Part shown: piece by piece, positions 1-12,595 of the stretch
How the letters are laid out: each line of letters opens with the position of its first letter
How positions within the stretch are numbered: position 1 is the first letter of the stretch
Origin: Epiperipatus broadwayi
Taxonomy: Eukaryota > Onychophora > Udeonychophora > Euonychophora > Peripatidae
Length of the DNA: 64,000 bases
Assembly (NCBI GenBank): GCA_028023455.1
Contig: JAQFVV010006246.1
Coordinates: 4,788,363-4,852,362, forward strand
Direction of reading: 5' to 3'
The notes under the pieces: model-generated
The model's database searches: none
Seen by the model: only the letters and a program-made list of their open reading frames with translations
Told to the model about the DNA's origin: nothing
Translations under genes and position numbers: made by a program

Positions 1-208
1 GGGTGGCTTCTGGAGTGTTGCATTAGATCCTAAGATTTAGATGCAGTACTCTCAGATCCAAGGCTCCTCACTGATAAAAGCCATAAACTAGAAACTAGTT
101 TGGGGATATTGGATGAGTAGGCACTAGATAGTGATTTTATGCACAAACCTTCTTGCATCCATTGATTACTCTGGCTTGCACTGAGTAGCACTACTATATG
201 GAGAGTTA
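1..208 (+). repeat. Family A repeat, partial copy cut by the window start
   Basis: This matches the right-hand portion of the repeat family seen at 9.2, 31.6, 56.6 and 60.0 kb. Shared blocks include GGTGGCTTCTGGAG, TAGATCCTAAGAT, CAGATCCAAGGCTCCTCA, GGATGAGTAGGCACTAGAT, ATTTTATGCACAA and GGCTTGCACTGAGT. It stops near 208, where the usual GTTTTGCCTG end is lost. It carries a decayed hammerhead motif (separate entry). The left end lies outside the window. Confidence 0.8.
55..114 (+). ncRNA. Decayed hammerhead ribozyme motif (family A)
   Basis: The arms ATCCAA (55-60) and TTGGAT (109-114), the proximal arm CTCCTCA with TGGGGA, the GAAA box at 91-94 and the stem III palindrome ACTAGT (94-99) are all present, followed by a U at the expected cleavage position. 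The core reads CTGATAA instead of CTGANGA, so a required G is lost, and the stem II hairpin is degraded. It is recognisable only by comparison with the better copies at 56.8 and 57.2 kb and is probably inactive. Confidence 0.5.
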
Positions 209-1974
209 AGCATCTGTGTAATATTTCTCATGGTAATATTTAATCGAGTATCCAGAAGTTCAATATGAAACTTTTTCCAATCAGAGGCATAGTAGTCACC
301 AGAAAAATATTCTAATGCTAAGTTATTCACAATGTTTTTGCATCTGAATCTCAAACAGTATCAGTTAATTTCCAAAGAGATATTCCTAAAAATTAATTTT
401 CATTTAACCTTAAATAAATGAGAAAAATAAGTTTGACTATGATCCAAGATTATTACTAAATAACATGAGGTAGGATTGGGTTTTAGTCTGTTATTGCAAA
501 ACTTATATTCAGATTATGAGATGATTTCCTGTTGCTTAGATGAAATTGTGAGCATATTGTCATATAGGATTACAAATACAACTCCAATATTTTTAAAAAG
601 ATTCTGAATCTTTTCACATCCTTATTGAAAACTTTTCTGTTTTAGGAAAGTATCTATTTTGAAATATTAAAGCAATTTCATCTAGTATAAATGAATTTCT
701 TGCACTTTATTTTTGGAAGATCATTGATGAATATATTAAATATAATTGAAAGAACTGAATCCTATGAAAGACTACTGTGCAAGATTAACATTTAGTACAC
801 TTAAATTTTTCTATTGAAAAGCATTTTATCAAGTAAATTAATGACTTTCCTGCATTTAAGCATTTTATAAAATTTTTGAAGAATGCCATTTTTCTAATCG
901 GAATCATAAACTGATATTAGACAAATAAAGGTCACCAATTTTTAAATTATTTTGAAAGTCTTTTTCAGTATGACTTGTTAAAGATAAAACTATTTTACAG
1001 TAGTTAAAATCATCCTGCTCAATAAATAGATGTCTCAATTATAGCAAAATTCTTAAATTCTTTCAAAAATTTTGCAGGGTATACATACTAATGATAATGG
1101 GAAATATTTTTTAATCATTTCTAGGTTTATTTGGATATAAAACTGCTATAATTTTACTTATATGCCAAATTTTTGGAAGTTCAATAAAATAATGCTTTTT
1201 AGTTTTGTCGCTCTTGCTTTGAATTAATTCCTAAGTTTTTTAGAAACTCTTGAAATATGCTTTCTACTCCAGAGACTTTTTCTAATATAAGTTTGTGTTC
1301 ATTTACAATTTTTATAAAATCTATATTAAACATTGTGAAAGAGAAATTTACAATTCTGCTTTAATGATACTTTTTCTCATTCATTGCATTATTATAGGGT
1401 TTCTAATCTTGTTGCTAAATTAGCTGAATTATCTTCACTTGTTTCACAGAATAAGGATTTTGCGTTTTTTAATTTGTTTTTCTATCAGCTTGATATTTAA
1501 CAAAGCCATTTCCAGATCAGCCACACAGTTTCATATCATATTTTAAAAATTACTAAAATCTCAAGTAAATGTTTGTGCTTTTTCAGCTATACAAATCACA
1601 GTTTCAAGTATTATAATACTTGGTCCATCATTTTATTAAAACATTGCACTTTGAATGCTGTTTTTTTAGATCTGATGAAGATTAACAATCAAATAATTTC
1701 CCCCTCTCATAAGCATTTACTTCAAGACTTAAATGCACATTTAACATCTAGGCTTTTGACAAGTTCATTGGCATCAATCATGATTACATCAAAAAATTTT
1801 ATTTGTGTATATATTTAACCATCAAAAAGTTTTTGAATTAAAAAAAAACTGGAACAATACCCATGGTGTTACTCTGAAGATACTTTTAACAAAATTCATT
1901 TGAAAAAATGAGAGAAAATCGATGAGATCAAAAATTTGTAATTTATTTCTCCTGACTGGAATTATTCATTGCTT
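209..1974. other. A+T-rich stretch with nothing recognised
   Basis: Non-coding, A+T-rich DNA. An 81-codon frame starting at 1573 (plus strand) has no motif I recognise and reads like low-complexity chance coding. No RNA gene or clear repeat boundary was seen. Confidence 0.6.
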
Positions 1975-3010
1975 TTTGTTCATTACATTTGCAGAAAGCA
2001 TAATCACAGATTCAGGATAAAATGGTTAATGAATTCAAATACCATAGAATCTGTAGATTCACAAGCAACTATGGTTGAATCTGCAATGATTTAGATAACC
2101 TCTTTAAATAAAAGTAGTCTCATTATTAAAACTATGGATTGGAAAACTGTATTCTCTAATGAATTTCTTTATCTGAGAGAGCTTAAGAATGTAACAAACT
2201 GAAACATGCACACACTGGTTGTCCATTCAGAAATAAGGTTGAAAATTTTGTGAATGAATGAATCAGACACATAGAAGTAGCTTGCTTTAAACAGAAGCAG
2301 CAAGACAACAAAAAGGAATAATAATAAAAAAATTTAATGTCTAATAAATAAAATAAAATCATTGAGTATCAAATTTAATAATATTAAAGGTGTGAGTGGC
2401 ACAGACTCCATCTTTAAAACCCAAATTATTTATGGTACACTGACTTCAGTGGAACTATATTCTGGATCAGCAGTTTCATTGTGTTAAATAATGTATAAAA
2501 AAATTAAAATAAACTTCAGCTGCAGTCTAGCAGTAAAACAATTGCAAATTAGCAGAGCAATCAAACCATCCTTTTGGGAGAAGCCTAAGCAAAAATCACT
2601 ATGACAAATAAACTATATATCTCCTTCTAGTTGTGTTGGCAGGTAAATATAATAATCTCTCAGACTGATTCAGTCACTTAAAAGTGATACTTAAGGTGAA
2701 CCACCTCACAAACTTAGGCAAATTGAAAAGTGCCAATCCAATCAAAATAAACTCAAAAATTAATTAATATATTAAACTTAGAATTAAATGCACCATTTAA
2801 CAGAAATTAGTTGCACAATGGATCAGTAACAACTATGGATTCCAAAGATTACTAAAACGGATCCAATAAGGCTGACTGATCAAAAAACTTAAAGTGCTGC
2901 ATCTAACCTATTGGACTTCAAAGCTACAGCTATCAGTTATGAATTTACTGTATTGCCTGAGGTCAAGAATTGTGAATTTACCATCTTGCTGAACCCAAGT
3001 GCAAAAGATT

Positions 3011-3510
3011 TTACATAATGAGCATCCAGGGATAATCAGAATCAAAATGTTAGCTAGATCTTATGTTAGGTGGCCTACTTAGGAGTCTCACATTAAGTCT
3101 AAAATTTCATCACTAATAGCATTGTAAGATGAACCAAAACATTCCAGCAAAGAACAAAACTAGTCAGTGGCCTGAACTTAAAGGATCCCCAAACCAAAGT
3201 CACGTTAAACATGTTGGCTCATGGAGAGTTCAACTCTTATTAAGAGTTATTATTCATATTCCAAGTTGCTGCAGATAGTGGAGATCTCATCACTACAGTT
3301 GACAGCAACTGCTCTTAGAAGGCTATTTGCTACTATAGTCTATCTAAAATTATATCAAACAATGGCAAAATCTTCACATCAGATCGTTTCAGACAAATTT
3401 TATATCAACATTAGCATTGAACTAGTGTTCAACCACCATTCAACCCTGAGAGTAATAGTCAGGTTAAGAGATTACTCAGTAAACTTAAAGAATAATTAAA
3501 TTTGTAGCAT
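3011..3510 (+). pseudogene. Gypsy integrase remnant (HHCC zinc domain plus rve core)
   Basis: Near 3,011 the translation reads LHNEHPGI followed by KMLARSYVRWP, the classic end of the integrase zinc-binding region (family pattern HxGHxG...R..YxWP). From 3,242 the frame gives SYSKLLQIVEISS, then ALRRLFAT, then VSDKFYINISIELVF, corresponding to the rve core: the SKW.E region, the ALR..F..YG region, and the SDNG...F region before IEH. The catalytic SDNG aspartate region is disrupted by frameshift, and in-frame stops separate the two parts. Integrases join LTR-element cDNA to the host chromosome; this copy cannot be functional. The assignment rests on motif order, not a database search. Confidence 0.7.
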
Positions 3511-3993
3511 TCATACCAAACACAATCTCTGGCAAAACATCAGATGTATTACTAGTTTGAGAACTAATGTGTTTGTGGACTTATCAATTTAATGAAAAAA
3601 TTTAAAATAGAAGTACTTAAATGCAGTTAGGCACCCAAGTTTTATGTTACATATGAGGTGGAATCATTAAATGTTTTCCAGCAGTTATAATTAAGAGACA
3701 GTAGTTATTCAAAGAGTGGATGAACAGCAATTCCATAGGCACAGAGACCACATGTAGTTGAACTATGAATCACTAGCCTCAAGTGAAGAATTTACAAAGA
3801 CAGATTTTCTGATTACACCATCAGATTTACAAATGAAAACATTAGACCTGTTGATGAAGATACCACATCTGTTAATGCTGACATTATAACTAGTGATAAA
3901 CCAGATGTGAAGAAGTCAGGAGGCAATAACAACATTCACCCATCTATTTCAGTGATTACATTCTCCAAAGGTAATTTTAGCTAGGGGAAGAAA

Positions 3994-4502
3994 TGTCATA
4001 ACTCAACTTAACCTTCAAACAATGGACTTGCCTAGATTCAGCATTCATCACAATTGAAGTGAGTGAACAGTCAGATGAATTAACCAATGACACAAACAAA
4101 TCAATAAGTGAAGTTGTTCAATAAATTTTCCTGTTCTCATAAAAGAAAGGGACATAACTATAAAATGGCAGTCTTTTTGGATTCAATATAGCTCAGAGCT
4201 CACTGGAAATACTCATGTTTTTAATGTTAAGTAGTGAACCAAAGTTACATTGAACTGGAAGCTTCTAGAATCTAAATTTGACATAAAGCAAGCTGCCATA
4301 GTAAAGCTGGAAGTGTTGGGTACTCCTATAAAGGTATCTGAAATTCTTTTCTTCAATACTATATGGCAACCAGACATATATCTAGCCAAGGTTATCCAGT
4401 GAATGGTATATCAGTTGCTGTTGCAAATATATATATAAATACATTGGAATATAATAAATATATATATTTTTGAGTCTATGTTCACTCTATATAAACTCAA
4501 CA
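3994..4502 (+). repeat. 3' LTR of Gypsy copy 1
   Basis: About 509 bp, starting TGTCATAACTCAACTT right after a polypurine run and ending ATAAACTCAACA. It aligns block by block with the LTRs at 19,209 and 21,437: the GATTCAGCATTCATCAC block, GGACATAACTATAAA, a CTGGAAGTGTT...ACTCCTATAAAGG block, the ATGGCAACCAGACAT block and a late TAAACTCAACA end. AATAAATA near 4,454 could be the polyadenylation signal. Divergence from the other LTRs is high, so the insertion is old. Confidence 0.65.
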
Positions 4503-5984
4503 CTTTCATATTTTGGATGCTTTATTTCTCCCACCCCTCCAAGTTATGTAGAATCATGTTAAAGTTAGAACCATAATAACCTACAAGCTTTTCAAAAATC
4601 TTTGTAATTTTAAACTTACATTTATTGCATTATACATGTTAATTAAAAACACACTACTTTAACATATGTTTTAATAAATTAGTAGTGTTTTTATTATATT
4701 ATTTTGTATTTTAACAACCTGTTGGACTCAGATGGTGATGACTGAGAAAATCTGATACTGCAGTAGACCAATCCAATTCTGCCAATATATAATTAATTAT
4801 ACTTACATATTTAGAGTTAATTACTTTTCTATTTCTACAACTAATTTCCATAATTATTCATAAAACTATTGTTTATATCAAAATATATTTTATCAGATTA
4901 AAAGTACTAAAATTAAACTCCTTTCTGAACAATAATTATTTAATGTGTATTTTCTTTCATGCCATTTCAACAAACGATTTTATTAGAAGCACTAAGATTA
5001 TTTTATAAAAAATCAATATATATATATTGTACAATTTAACTAATTCTTTTAAATGTTAGTAAAATAGAATGTTTATTTTTCTAATCTCTCTTATATTTCC
5101 TAAATATTGTAATCAATAGATTTTGTACTTGAAAATCTTTTGGTAAAGACATTTTGTGAAATCGGATTTTCAAAATTAAAATTTGATCTAATAATTCAGT
5201 ATTATTATAACACAGCAACTGGTCAAAAAAAAAGTTAAATGCAGTTGACTGTATTAAAACATAAGTTTTTAATGAAATTCAAGGGTCAAAAAAAAATATA
5301 ATCAAAATAATGGAGATATTCAAATTACCCCATAAAAGTTTAAGATTATGTTTAACAAAAATTGCTGAATAAAACAAAAATTTTAACTAAGGATACAAAT
5401 CTTTTGCACAAATTTGTGTTTGTCATTTTTGTGCCTTACTTTAAAAGTTATTTTTAAATGTTAATTTTGTATCTTCCAAAAACTAGCAAATATGAACATA
5501 ATGATGCAGATGTAAAAATATTTGTTCATACAAAAGATTATGAATCAACAGAATATCTAAACATTTTATGGTTGAAAATATAAATATTTTATACTTAATG
5601 TGCAATTTGATTAAAGAAAATGTCCTTTATTTACTTATGAATTTTATAATTATATTATATACAATTTATATATTTCAAAATTGAGCGTATTGAAAAAATA
5701 ATCCATTAAATTAATTATATAGAAATTAGAGGGAAGTCTTTTTTTTTCTGCTTCTGTAAAAAAGATTTGTCCCAGATATATTTATGATTTGATTTGTAGT
5801 GTTATATTTCTATTAAAATAAACAAATCAGAGTCGATTTAGTATTATATTGAAATTGGGATTGTAGAAAAAATTAGGAGTTGATTTAGTTTTCGTGTTTC
5901 AGTTATATATTAATACAGTTAATATATGTTGTAAATGAATATAATCCTATTTTATTTTTAATCAATTTAATATAATTTTTGTAT
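4503..5984. other. A+T-rich stretch, one small hairpin
   Basis: No coding or RNA gene seen. An imperfect hairpin lies near 4,645-4,693, where AAAACACACTACT faces AGTAGTGTTTTT. The rest is low-complexity A/T sequence. Confidence 0.55.
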
Positions 5985-6740
5985 CACCATTGTTGATCTA
6001 TTTTAGGATAGTTTTTCTAAGGCAGATTTTCTAATCTATAATTTCTCTTTTCCACATAACTTCAGAAAACTTTCTTAATTCATATTTATTTATCTCACAT
6101 GTAATCATTTACGTCTTGAGATCCAGTTCAATCTATTGCTATTTTTTTTTAGAAATTTATCCAATCTAGTTCCATTTTCCAATAATACTTGTTTTTTCAC
6201 TCATGTATTTTGTCTTAGATTCCTTTGTTATTCCCAACAGATTTTATGTGGTAATAATATTGTATTGATCTTTAGTTAAAGAGTTCATGTCTCAGATCTA
6301 TATGCAAAAACTGGTAAAATACTTTAATCAAAAACTTTCCTCTTCAAGCACATATGCATATTTCATTATACTATTAAATTATTTTGATCAAAATGTCTAT
6401 CCAAATTTAATTCTATAGATTTCATCCATTGTTTTCATTTGTATTAATAATCTTAAGCTATTTGTGAATAATTTTAAAAAATATATATTTTTAACTTATC
6501 TTTAGTCCTACTTTTTTACTTTCATCATTACACTTTTATCATTCCCTGAAGCATTATTTACAAAAAACATATCATCTGAAAAATGTAAATGCCAAACTCT
6601 ATTTATTTTTGTTGCCTTGGCTTTCTATTTTAATCTTTAAAAGTTCTAATAAAATGGCAATAAAAATCTTGAATATGAAATTGTCATCACATATTCTTTA
6701 TCAATGATCTTAATGTTTTTATATAATGTGCCGATTGTTG
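5985..6740 (-). pseudogene. RTE-type LINE, 3' fragment
   Basis: The minus strand encodes a decayed end of a reverse transcriptase. Around 6,600-6,530 it reads HLHFSDDMFFVNNASG, corresponding to the YADD catalytic box and following ANN.SELQ of the RTE copy at 35.6 kb. Nucleotide blocks around it (a CATCATTACAC...TTCTTTTTA-like region, the TTCATCCATTG block, and the 3' part with TTTCCACAT) line up in the same order as 35,030-35,870. Many stops and frameshifts. The 5' part is absent, as usual for LINE insertions truncated during reverse transcription. Confidence 0.6.
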
Positions 6741-8590
6741 AATAGATTATAGATGGGTATATTTCAGATTAAAGTAAATTTAATTTAATTTAAAAAGTCT
6801 TGTTTTAATCATATAGTTCATTTTTAAAAAGGATACATTCATGCTAAATTTCAGCAACTATTAATTAGTAAAGTAACTACTTTGGGTAAGATCGTTATGT
6901 TATTGGGGCAAGAAATTATTTTAAGATGTTATAGGAATTTATAATTCAAATATAAGTTTACTTGTAGTCACTAAAAAAAAATCATGAGATTTTTTTTTGA
7001 TGATTTGATTAGAAAGAAATATGTCATTTTGTTTATAGAATAAATTGAATATGGAATTTCATAACCAATAAAAAAAATTTAAAGATTCAACAACTGACAA
7101 GAAGGCTTAAAGTGATTGGTGGATTAAAACTGCAAAGAAAATAAATATTTATGGAACATGTTTATTTTAATTTTTTTGTCTGCATTGAAAGTAACATATT
7201 ATCCTGAAAAGCAATTTAATCTTATTAAAACGAGAGCTCTCTTATTTCAAATAGATGGTGTATTTTGATATTGTGAATAATATATAAATTGTTAATGATA
7301 TACCCACTCTGTTTAGATGGGGGGGGGGTAATTAGCTTAGTAAAATTAAAAGTTGGTAATTCTAAAAAATGGAGCCTACAAATCTTGATGAAATACCTAA
7401 ATAAATTTTAAAATATGGTCATATGTTAGTTTCAAAAATGACTTTTTTTTAAAGGTATTTAATAATTTATAAAAGTGTCACTTGATTTTTAAAAAATAAT
7501 GGGTTGGATAAGACTATAATTGCTGAATGTCATTGATATCAATTACAGCAAAGTTATTTTATTAAATAGATTGATTCTAATTGTAATTTATTAGACTTAT
7601 TGTGGTTTTATAGAATTACGAAGCACTATAGGCATGACATTTTTTTTTTGTTAGGTAAATATATAAAAAAATAAGTACAAAGAATCTACATATGGCTTTT
7701 ATTGATTTAATTAAGAAAATAGATTTTATTAATATTCAGTTGCACTGTTTGAAAATAGTTGTTATCCAGCAGTCTAATTGCATTACACGACTTCTTTATG
7801 ATAAAAAGACAGGAGTATTATTAAATGTGGTGATGGTACAAGTTAACACACAAGATCACAAATGATAGAAGATGCAACTTGGAACTATCCTTTTCAAAAA
7901 CATACAGTTGTCCATATAGCAAATTTTAGTTTTAATCTCAGCTGTTTTGATATCTTACTAAGGTCTTTTTGACATAGTTACTTTTGTCAGGAGGAATCAA
8001 AGTTGTATTAGTCAGATATCATTGACGTGCACTTTTTTTACTGAATATGAAGTGCATATTTAAAATAAAAAAAACTTTTTATACTTTCTAGTTTTTCACT
8101 CCCTTTCATTAGCATTTTTCTATTTGACTAATCACATCTTAGTTCCAAATTTAGTTTAATTGATAATAATTAAATTTATTAAACGCATACTCATTATGTA
8201 AAGTAATATTTATTAAGGCATAATCTTAATATATATTACTTAATCGATAATGGATACAGTAAGCAAACAAATATTTTTTTTTTTCGCTTCTATGTCAGTT
8301 CTATTTTTTTTTCACTTTTCTTTTAACAATAATCTTTTTATAAATTATGTTTGTTTTCGTGTTCAATTATCAAATTTAAATCTTTTTAATTTTTTCTGTT
8401 CCTTCTCTATAATTCAGTGTACTTCCCATCCCCCCACTAATATACCAAAGTATAATTATGCTTTACTTCAAATAGATTTTGATCACTCTATAAATAGTCC
8501 TATCAATCTACTTACATTGCCCTATTCATAAATTATATATGACATTAATACATTTGTAATATATATAAAATTATAACTTAATAAATTATT
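6741..8590. other. A+T-rich stretch with nothing recognised
   Basis: Low-complexity A/T sequence with a run of ten G at 7,319-7,328. A 93-codon plus-strand frame from 8,250 to 8,531 is rich in F, L, N and S, has no motif I recognise and is probably chance. No RNA gene seen. Confidence 0.5.
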
Positions 8591-8643
8591 TTGAGGTGGA
8601 AAATTTTCACCTTATCACTCCTCTTGGGAAGTAAAACAAAATC

Positions 8644-9100
8644 TTAATTTCCCTCTCTACATCTATGCTTGTTCTTTCCTTCTCTTTTTCTAGACAGAGT
8701 TCCCAAGCGACCTATGGGTTCATTACAATTTTCCCATTGCTGGACCAATTCCTTTTCTTCTTTAAACAAGTTGTTTGTGTCAATATCCACTAAGATTTCA
8801 ATTGCCTTTTTTATAGATAACTTACAATTTTCTGCTAAACTGCATTGTATTACCAAAGATAAGTTATATCTCATCACCTTCACAATGTAATATTGGTCTA
8901 TTTGGTGCACTTCAAGCACTCTTAATTTCACAGCTTGCCTCTGGAAGAACGGACTATAGCTTTCACCATTTTCTTGTGAATATTTTTTTTTTTGTGATAA
9001 GCATGTTCCAAAATGTTTGTTTTATACTCTTCAAATTTTCTTAGGCTGTAATATACGATCCTCCATCACTTATGGGCAGCATCACATACATGGTTCATAG
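8644..9100 (-). pseudogene. Unrecognised coding-like remnant
   Basis: A 95-codon minus-strand frame (8,931 to 8,644) has ordinary protein composition, with charged stretches such as FKEEKELVQQWENC and LSRKREGKNK, unlike the F/I/N-rich chance frames elsewhere. Upstream on the same strand, after a short interruption, a second open stretch reads KFEEYKTNILEHAYHKK. The plus strand is also partly open here. No family was recognised; it may be a transposon fragment or an old exon. There is no start context or splice site I would rely on. Confidence 0.25.
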
Positions 9101-9245
9101 CAATAACAATTTTTTTCCCTCTCCCCCAACTTATAAAAATGTATTACTCTCTAGATGGTCAAACATTATTTCAAATGCTGTTGTAATTTTATGGTTAAAA
9201 TTTTAAAGTTTACTTTTACTTAAGACTTTTAGTCTCTAATATTAA

Positions 9246-9560
9246 AACAGGCAAAACTCTCTAAATGTATTGCCACTCAGTGCAAGCCGAGTAATCAATG
9301 AATGCCAGAAGGCTTGTGCATAAAATTCCTATCTAGTGCCTACTCATCCAATATCCCCAGACTAGTTTCTGGCTTGTGGTTTTCACTAGTGAGGAGCCTT
9401 AGATCTGAGAGCATTGCACCATCTTAGGATCTAATAGATGGGGATTTTATGCACAAGTCTTCTGGCGTGCATTGATTATTCTGGCTTGCACTGAGTGGCA
9501 ATATGTATAGAGTTTTGCCTGTTTTAATAACAGTTGAGTAAGCATAAGAAATGATGATCA
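9246..9560. mobile_element. Family A repeat, short foldback copy
   Basis: The ends are inverted copies of each other: TAAAACAGGCAAAACTC at the left and GAGTTTTGCCTGTTTTA at the right. The sequence in between is largely self-complementary as well: TGCCACTCAGTGCAAGCC faces GGCTTGCACTGAGTGGCA, and GGCTTGTGCATAAAAT faces ATTTTATGCACAAG. After the right end comes AGTAAGCATAAGAAATGATG, ATCATGTGAT, the tail seen in other copies. The copy therefore behaves as a hairpin element. It holds a mutated minus-strand hammerhead motif. Confidence 0.75.
9347..9404 (-). ncRNA. Decayed hammerhead ribozyme motif (family A)
   Basis: Read on the minus strand: arm ATCTAAGG, CTCCTCA, a core reading CTAGTGA, a stem II hairpin with loop CACAA, then GAAA, the ACTAGT palindrome, C at the cleavage position and TGGGGATATTGGAT. 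Everything fits the family A hammerhead except the core, which should be CTGANGA. Expected to be inactive. Confidence 0.5.
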
Positions 9561-10147
9561 TGTGATAGTCTCTAATATAACAATATTGTTTATAATAATA
9601 TACCTGATAGTTATAGCTACCTTTTAAATAAATTACATGAACAAAAACTCAACTGACATGTTTTTTAAATATCTGAAACACATTTTCAAAGTATTATAAC
9701 TTGTTTTTTTTTTAACTTTCTGATTCAAAAAATACTAGTGCATCATGTACAATGAATTTCATACTGTTTTCTATATATCATTCTGATATACAAAATTATC
9801 ACTTTGCAAAAAAAAAATTAATTTTTTATATCTAATCTATTTTTACTTACCTAAATTTGTTCCATCTTCTTTTCAAAGTAGCTCTCAATTCTTTCCCAAT
9901 GTTTAGTGAAAATGCATTTTATTTTTTTAACATTTTAACTAAAAATCTCTTCCATACTTATAATACTCTTTCATCATATGTTTAGTCTCAAACATAATTT
10001 ATAAAGTATCCAATCTTTTATATCTATATGATTCAGTTGTACATAGAATTTCCTAACCAACTAAACATATGGTTGTAGAATTGCCTGGAGTCTATGATGA
10101 TTTGATTGCATTTAAATAATAATGGTTCTAAATTTATTTACACATAT
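9561..10147. other. A+T-rich stretch with nothing recognised
   Basis: No coding, RNA or repeat feature identified between the family A copy and the long LTR-like element. Confidence 0.5.
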
Positions 10148-12298
10148 TATAACGATCCAAACGAAGTGGGAGATCGCATCGCACCGCACTACCAAGGGCG
10201 CCATCTAGGCATTTGAGCCTAGAAAAATTTATAAAGTAGGCAAATACGCGCTGTTAGGATTCCACTTTATTTACATATTTAGATCGTTAGCCCATTGTCA
10301 CTAGCTCAGCGGAGACGCAGAGATAAAAATCTATAAATCTTATATCTTAAATATAAAGAATAAAATAATAAAAGCCACTGCCAGAAATTAACACAGAAAA
10401 ATATTTATTTACGCACATATAAAATCATTCTAAATTCGAGGAATAAGTTTAACATTTAGATTTTTATCTTAATTTTTAATTTTACATTTAAAATAGCTTG
10501 CTATAATGTTTAATATTTTATTTAGAGGGTCGAGTATGAATGGACTACATAGGTCTGCATTTGAAAAGAAAGTATTCTTCCCTGATTTAACCTTAGGCAA
10601 CAAATTTCGCAATCAACTGGCGCCAATCCATCTGATACATTCATGTATTCAATGTAGCATGATACGACAACACAAAATACTATATTGTCAGGAATGTACA
10701 TCTGAACAATAAGTAGAAATAGAGAAGAGATTGATTCTCCACCAACAGGAATGTGACATCTGTTGGCAAGTAGATCAATAAACAAAAAACTCCATAGGAA
10801 TGGACTGCGGTCTTCTGCCGACTTACAAACCCATCCATAGGCAAACAGAGGGTGTGTGGCGTATATCTATAATCCTGCCCGTAGCGGACCTCATACTACA
10901 TCTACTAATTACACAAATATATCCAATCCATTGAACCAATTCAACTACGAAATGAATAACCTAAGATTACCCTCCCTTAATATAACTTTACAAACTATAT
11001 AGCCATTCACGCCCGACTTAATTTTAACATTTAAATACGTTCGCACAGATTTGTTTAAAAATGTTGGGTATAGATCGATTACATAGATTCCGCGGTCAAA
11101 AACATTTCAAAATAAACATAAACGATCAAAATACAAAATTATTGATACCGACAATCGCAGAGGGAAACTTATAAGTAACCCAATAGTATTCACCATAAGA
11201 TACTTGCGTTGTCACCAATAACTTAAAAGACATCCGAATAAATACATTTTAGATACTCACCGTAAGGTATCATTATTTATCGAATGTCTATATATTTTGA
11301 TCAAATATGAAAACCAAAATCTAATTAACCGCAAACGAATCCATGCAAGCGTCTATAGACAACTTAAATGTAATGCATTTAATAATTTCTACAATCAGAA
11401 AAAAAAAAAAATGGAAATGATGTTTATCAATCGGAAAACATATAAAATTAACATTATTAAATTGATTTAAAAACTTACAAAAGTCAGATAAGATTCCGTT
11501 TTAACATTTCATTCTTCTTGTTTATCAATTTGTAAAACTTGACGAAAGTTCTTAATTGATTTTAACAATTGTTCATTTCATATAGCTCATGGTAGAAGAG
11601 TCCAGGCCTCTGCTTTCAATTCCCGTTGGCAATTCCCACGGCGTCTCCATTGGAAGAAAATGTTCTGGAGGTAGCATTAGCTGGTTCCTTTCTGGTATCA
11701 CAGTCTTTTCATTTTATTTTTTTTTTTAAACAAACAAAAAAAAAATGAGAGAGAACGGCAAGTGCGTCTTACCGTTGTCATCAAATCAAGTTGGAAAAAA
11801 CTACCTCAACTCTATATTTTTTTTTCCTTTTATATCATCCACAAGGATTCACTGAACAAAACGTCACTAATCTGTTTTTTCGCCATGGTCCGAGCCAAGG
11901 CCTAGTGCTTCCATTGGTCAAGCTAAAATTTCTTTCTTCTCTTATCTAACTTTCCATCTGACTTTTTAATTAAACAGCTTTTAGATAATTAATAAACAAT
12001 CATTTCCATTTACAGATTACAGGAATTAATTAATACCTGTTTTTATTTTAACTTACATTATTTTTTTATTAAAATATTTTTATATTTCAAGCTTGTATTT
12101 TTTTATTAAAAAAAATACGTTCAAATACTTTTTTTTTTTTTTTGTTTATGAAAAAAATATTTTTAAAGTTTAGCATCTGTGCGAATGTATACACGTTTAA
12201 CAATATTTTAATTTTAGCGTTTAGTTTTTTACTTTTATTTGCGAACTTTTAAGTTTTTATTTTAAATTAATGTCACGACATATTTATATATCGTTACA
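10148..12298. mobile_element. Long solo-LTR-like element, copy 1 (about 2.15 kb)
   Basis: A sharply different, less A+T-rich block that starts TATAACGATCC and ends ATCGTTACA, a near-perfect inverted end pair of the TGTAACGA...TCGTTACA type found in many Gypsy LTRs. It is collinear with 41,814-43,999: shared blocks include GGGCGCCATCTAGGCATTTG, AAAATTTATAAAGTAGGC, TGTCACTAGCTCAG, CACTGCCAG, GGTCGAGTATGAAT, CATCCGAATAAATACATTTT and the ACGCCGTC region. Both flanks are ATAT-rich, so a 4-5 bp target duplication is possible but cannot be proven. No primer-binding site, polypurine tract or pol coding is seen, so a solo LTR is the simplest reading; a non-autonomous transposon is the alternative. The short frames inside are not conserved between the copies. 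Confidence 0.6.
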
Positions 12299-12595
12299 AT
12301 ATATATATAACATATTTATTTACTTGTTCAATTTGCTAATAAAATTGCAAACAATTGTTTCATCTTGAGGAATGCCAAGCAAGTAAGGAACCTTCTTCAT
12401 GCACTTAATCAACTATTCCAGGTTCTGAATTTCCTATAATTCATATTAAATAGTGCTACTATACTATATAATTCTTCTAATATTAAAATACAGATAGATT
12501 ACCATTAAACCAAAATTTCCAGTCTCAGAAGCAAATTAATTAAACAATAAACCAGAAATGTATATGCCGATAGCATATATTTAGATGGTATCTGG
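12299..12595. other. Spacer, nothing recognised
   Basis: A+T-rich flank between the long LTR-like element and the 69-codon frame at 12,596. A pyrimidine run ending in CCAG near 12,520 is a possible but weak splice acceptor. Confidence 0.4.

Larger units (their letters stand above)
1975..4502 (+). mobile_element. Decayed Gypsy-type LTR retrotransposon (copy 1)
   Basis: A plus-strand element of the same family as the one at 19.2-22.5 kb. Three landmarks can be read despite many stops: a gag-like stretch near 2,030-2,170 that aligns with 20,220-20,380 of the other copy; a retropepsin-like site near 2,440-2,490 (reading SVELYSGSAVSL where the family has a D-S/T-G core); and an integrase at about 3,011-3,510. 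The end is a polypurine run (CTAGGGGAAGAAA) followed by a 3' LTR starting TGTCATAACTCAAC. Most of the reverse transcriptase and RNase H seems to be missing and no convincing 5' LTR is visible, so the left boundary is approximate. It resembles the Ty3/Gypsy order protease-RT-integrase; the clade is not determined. Confidence 0.75.

Noticed and set aside
1673-1720. CTGATGA at 1,674
   Set aside because: No GAAA box at the required distance and no pairing arms.
8250-8531. 93-codon frame with a hydrophobic start, possible secreted peptide
   Set aside because: Composition follows the T-rich DNA, with no start context, conserved motif or neighbouring exon.
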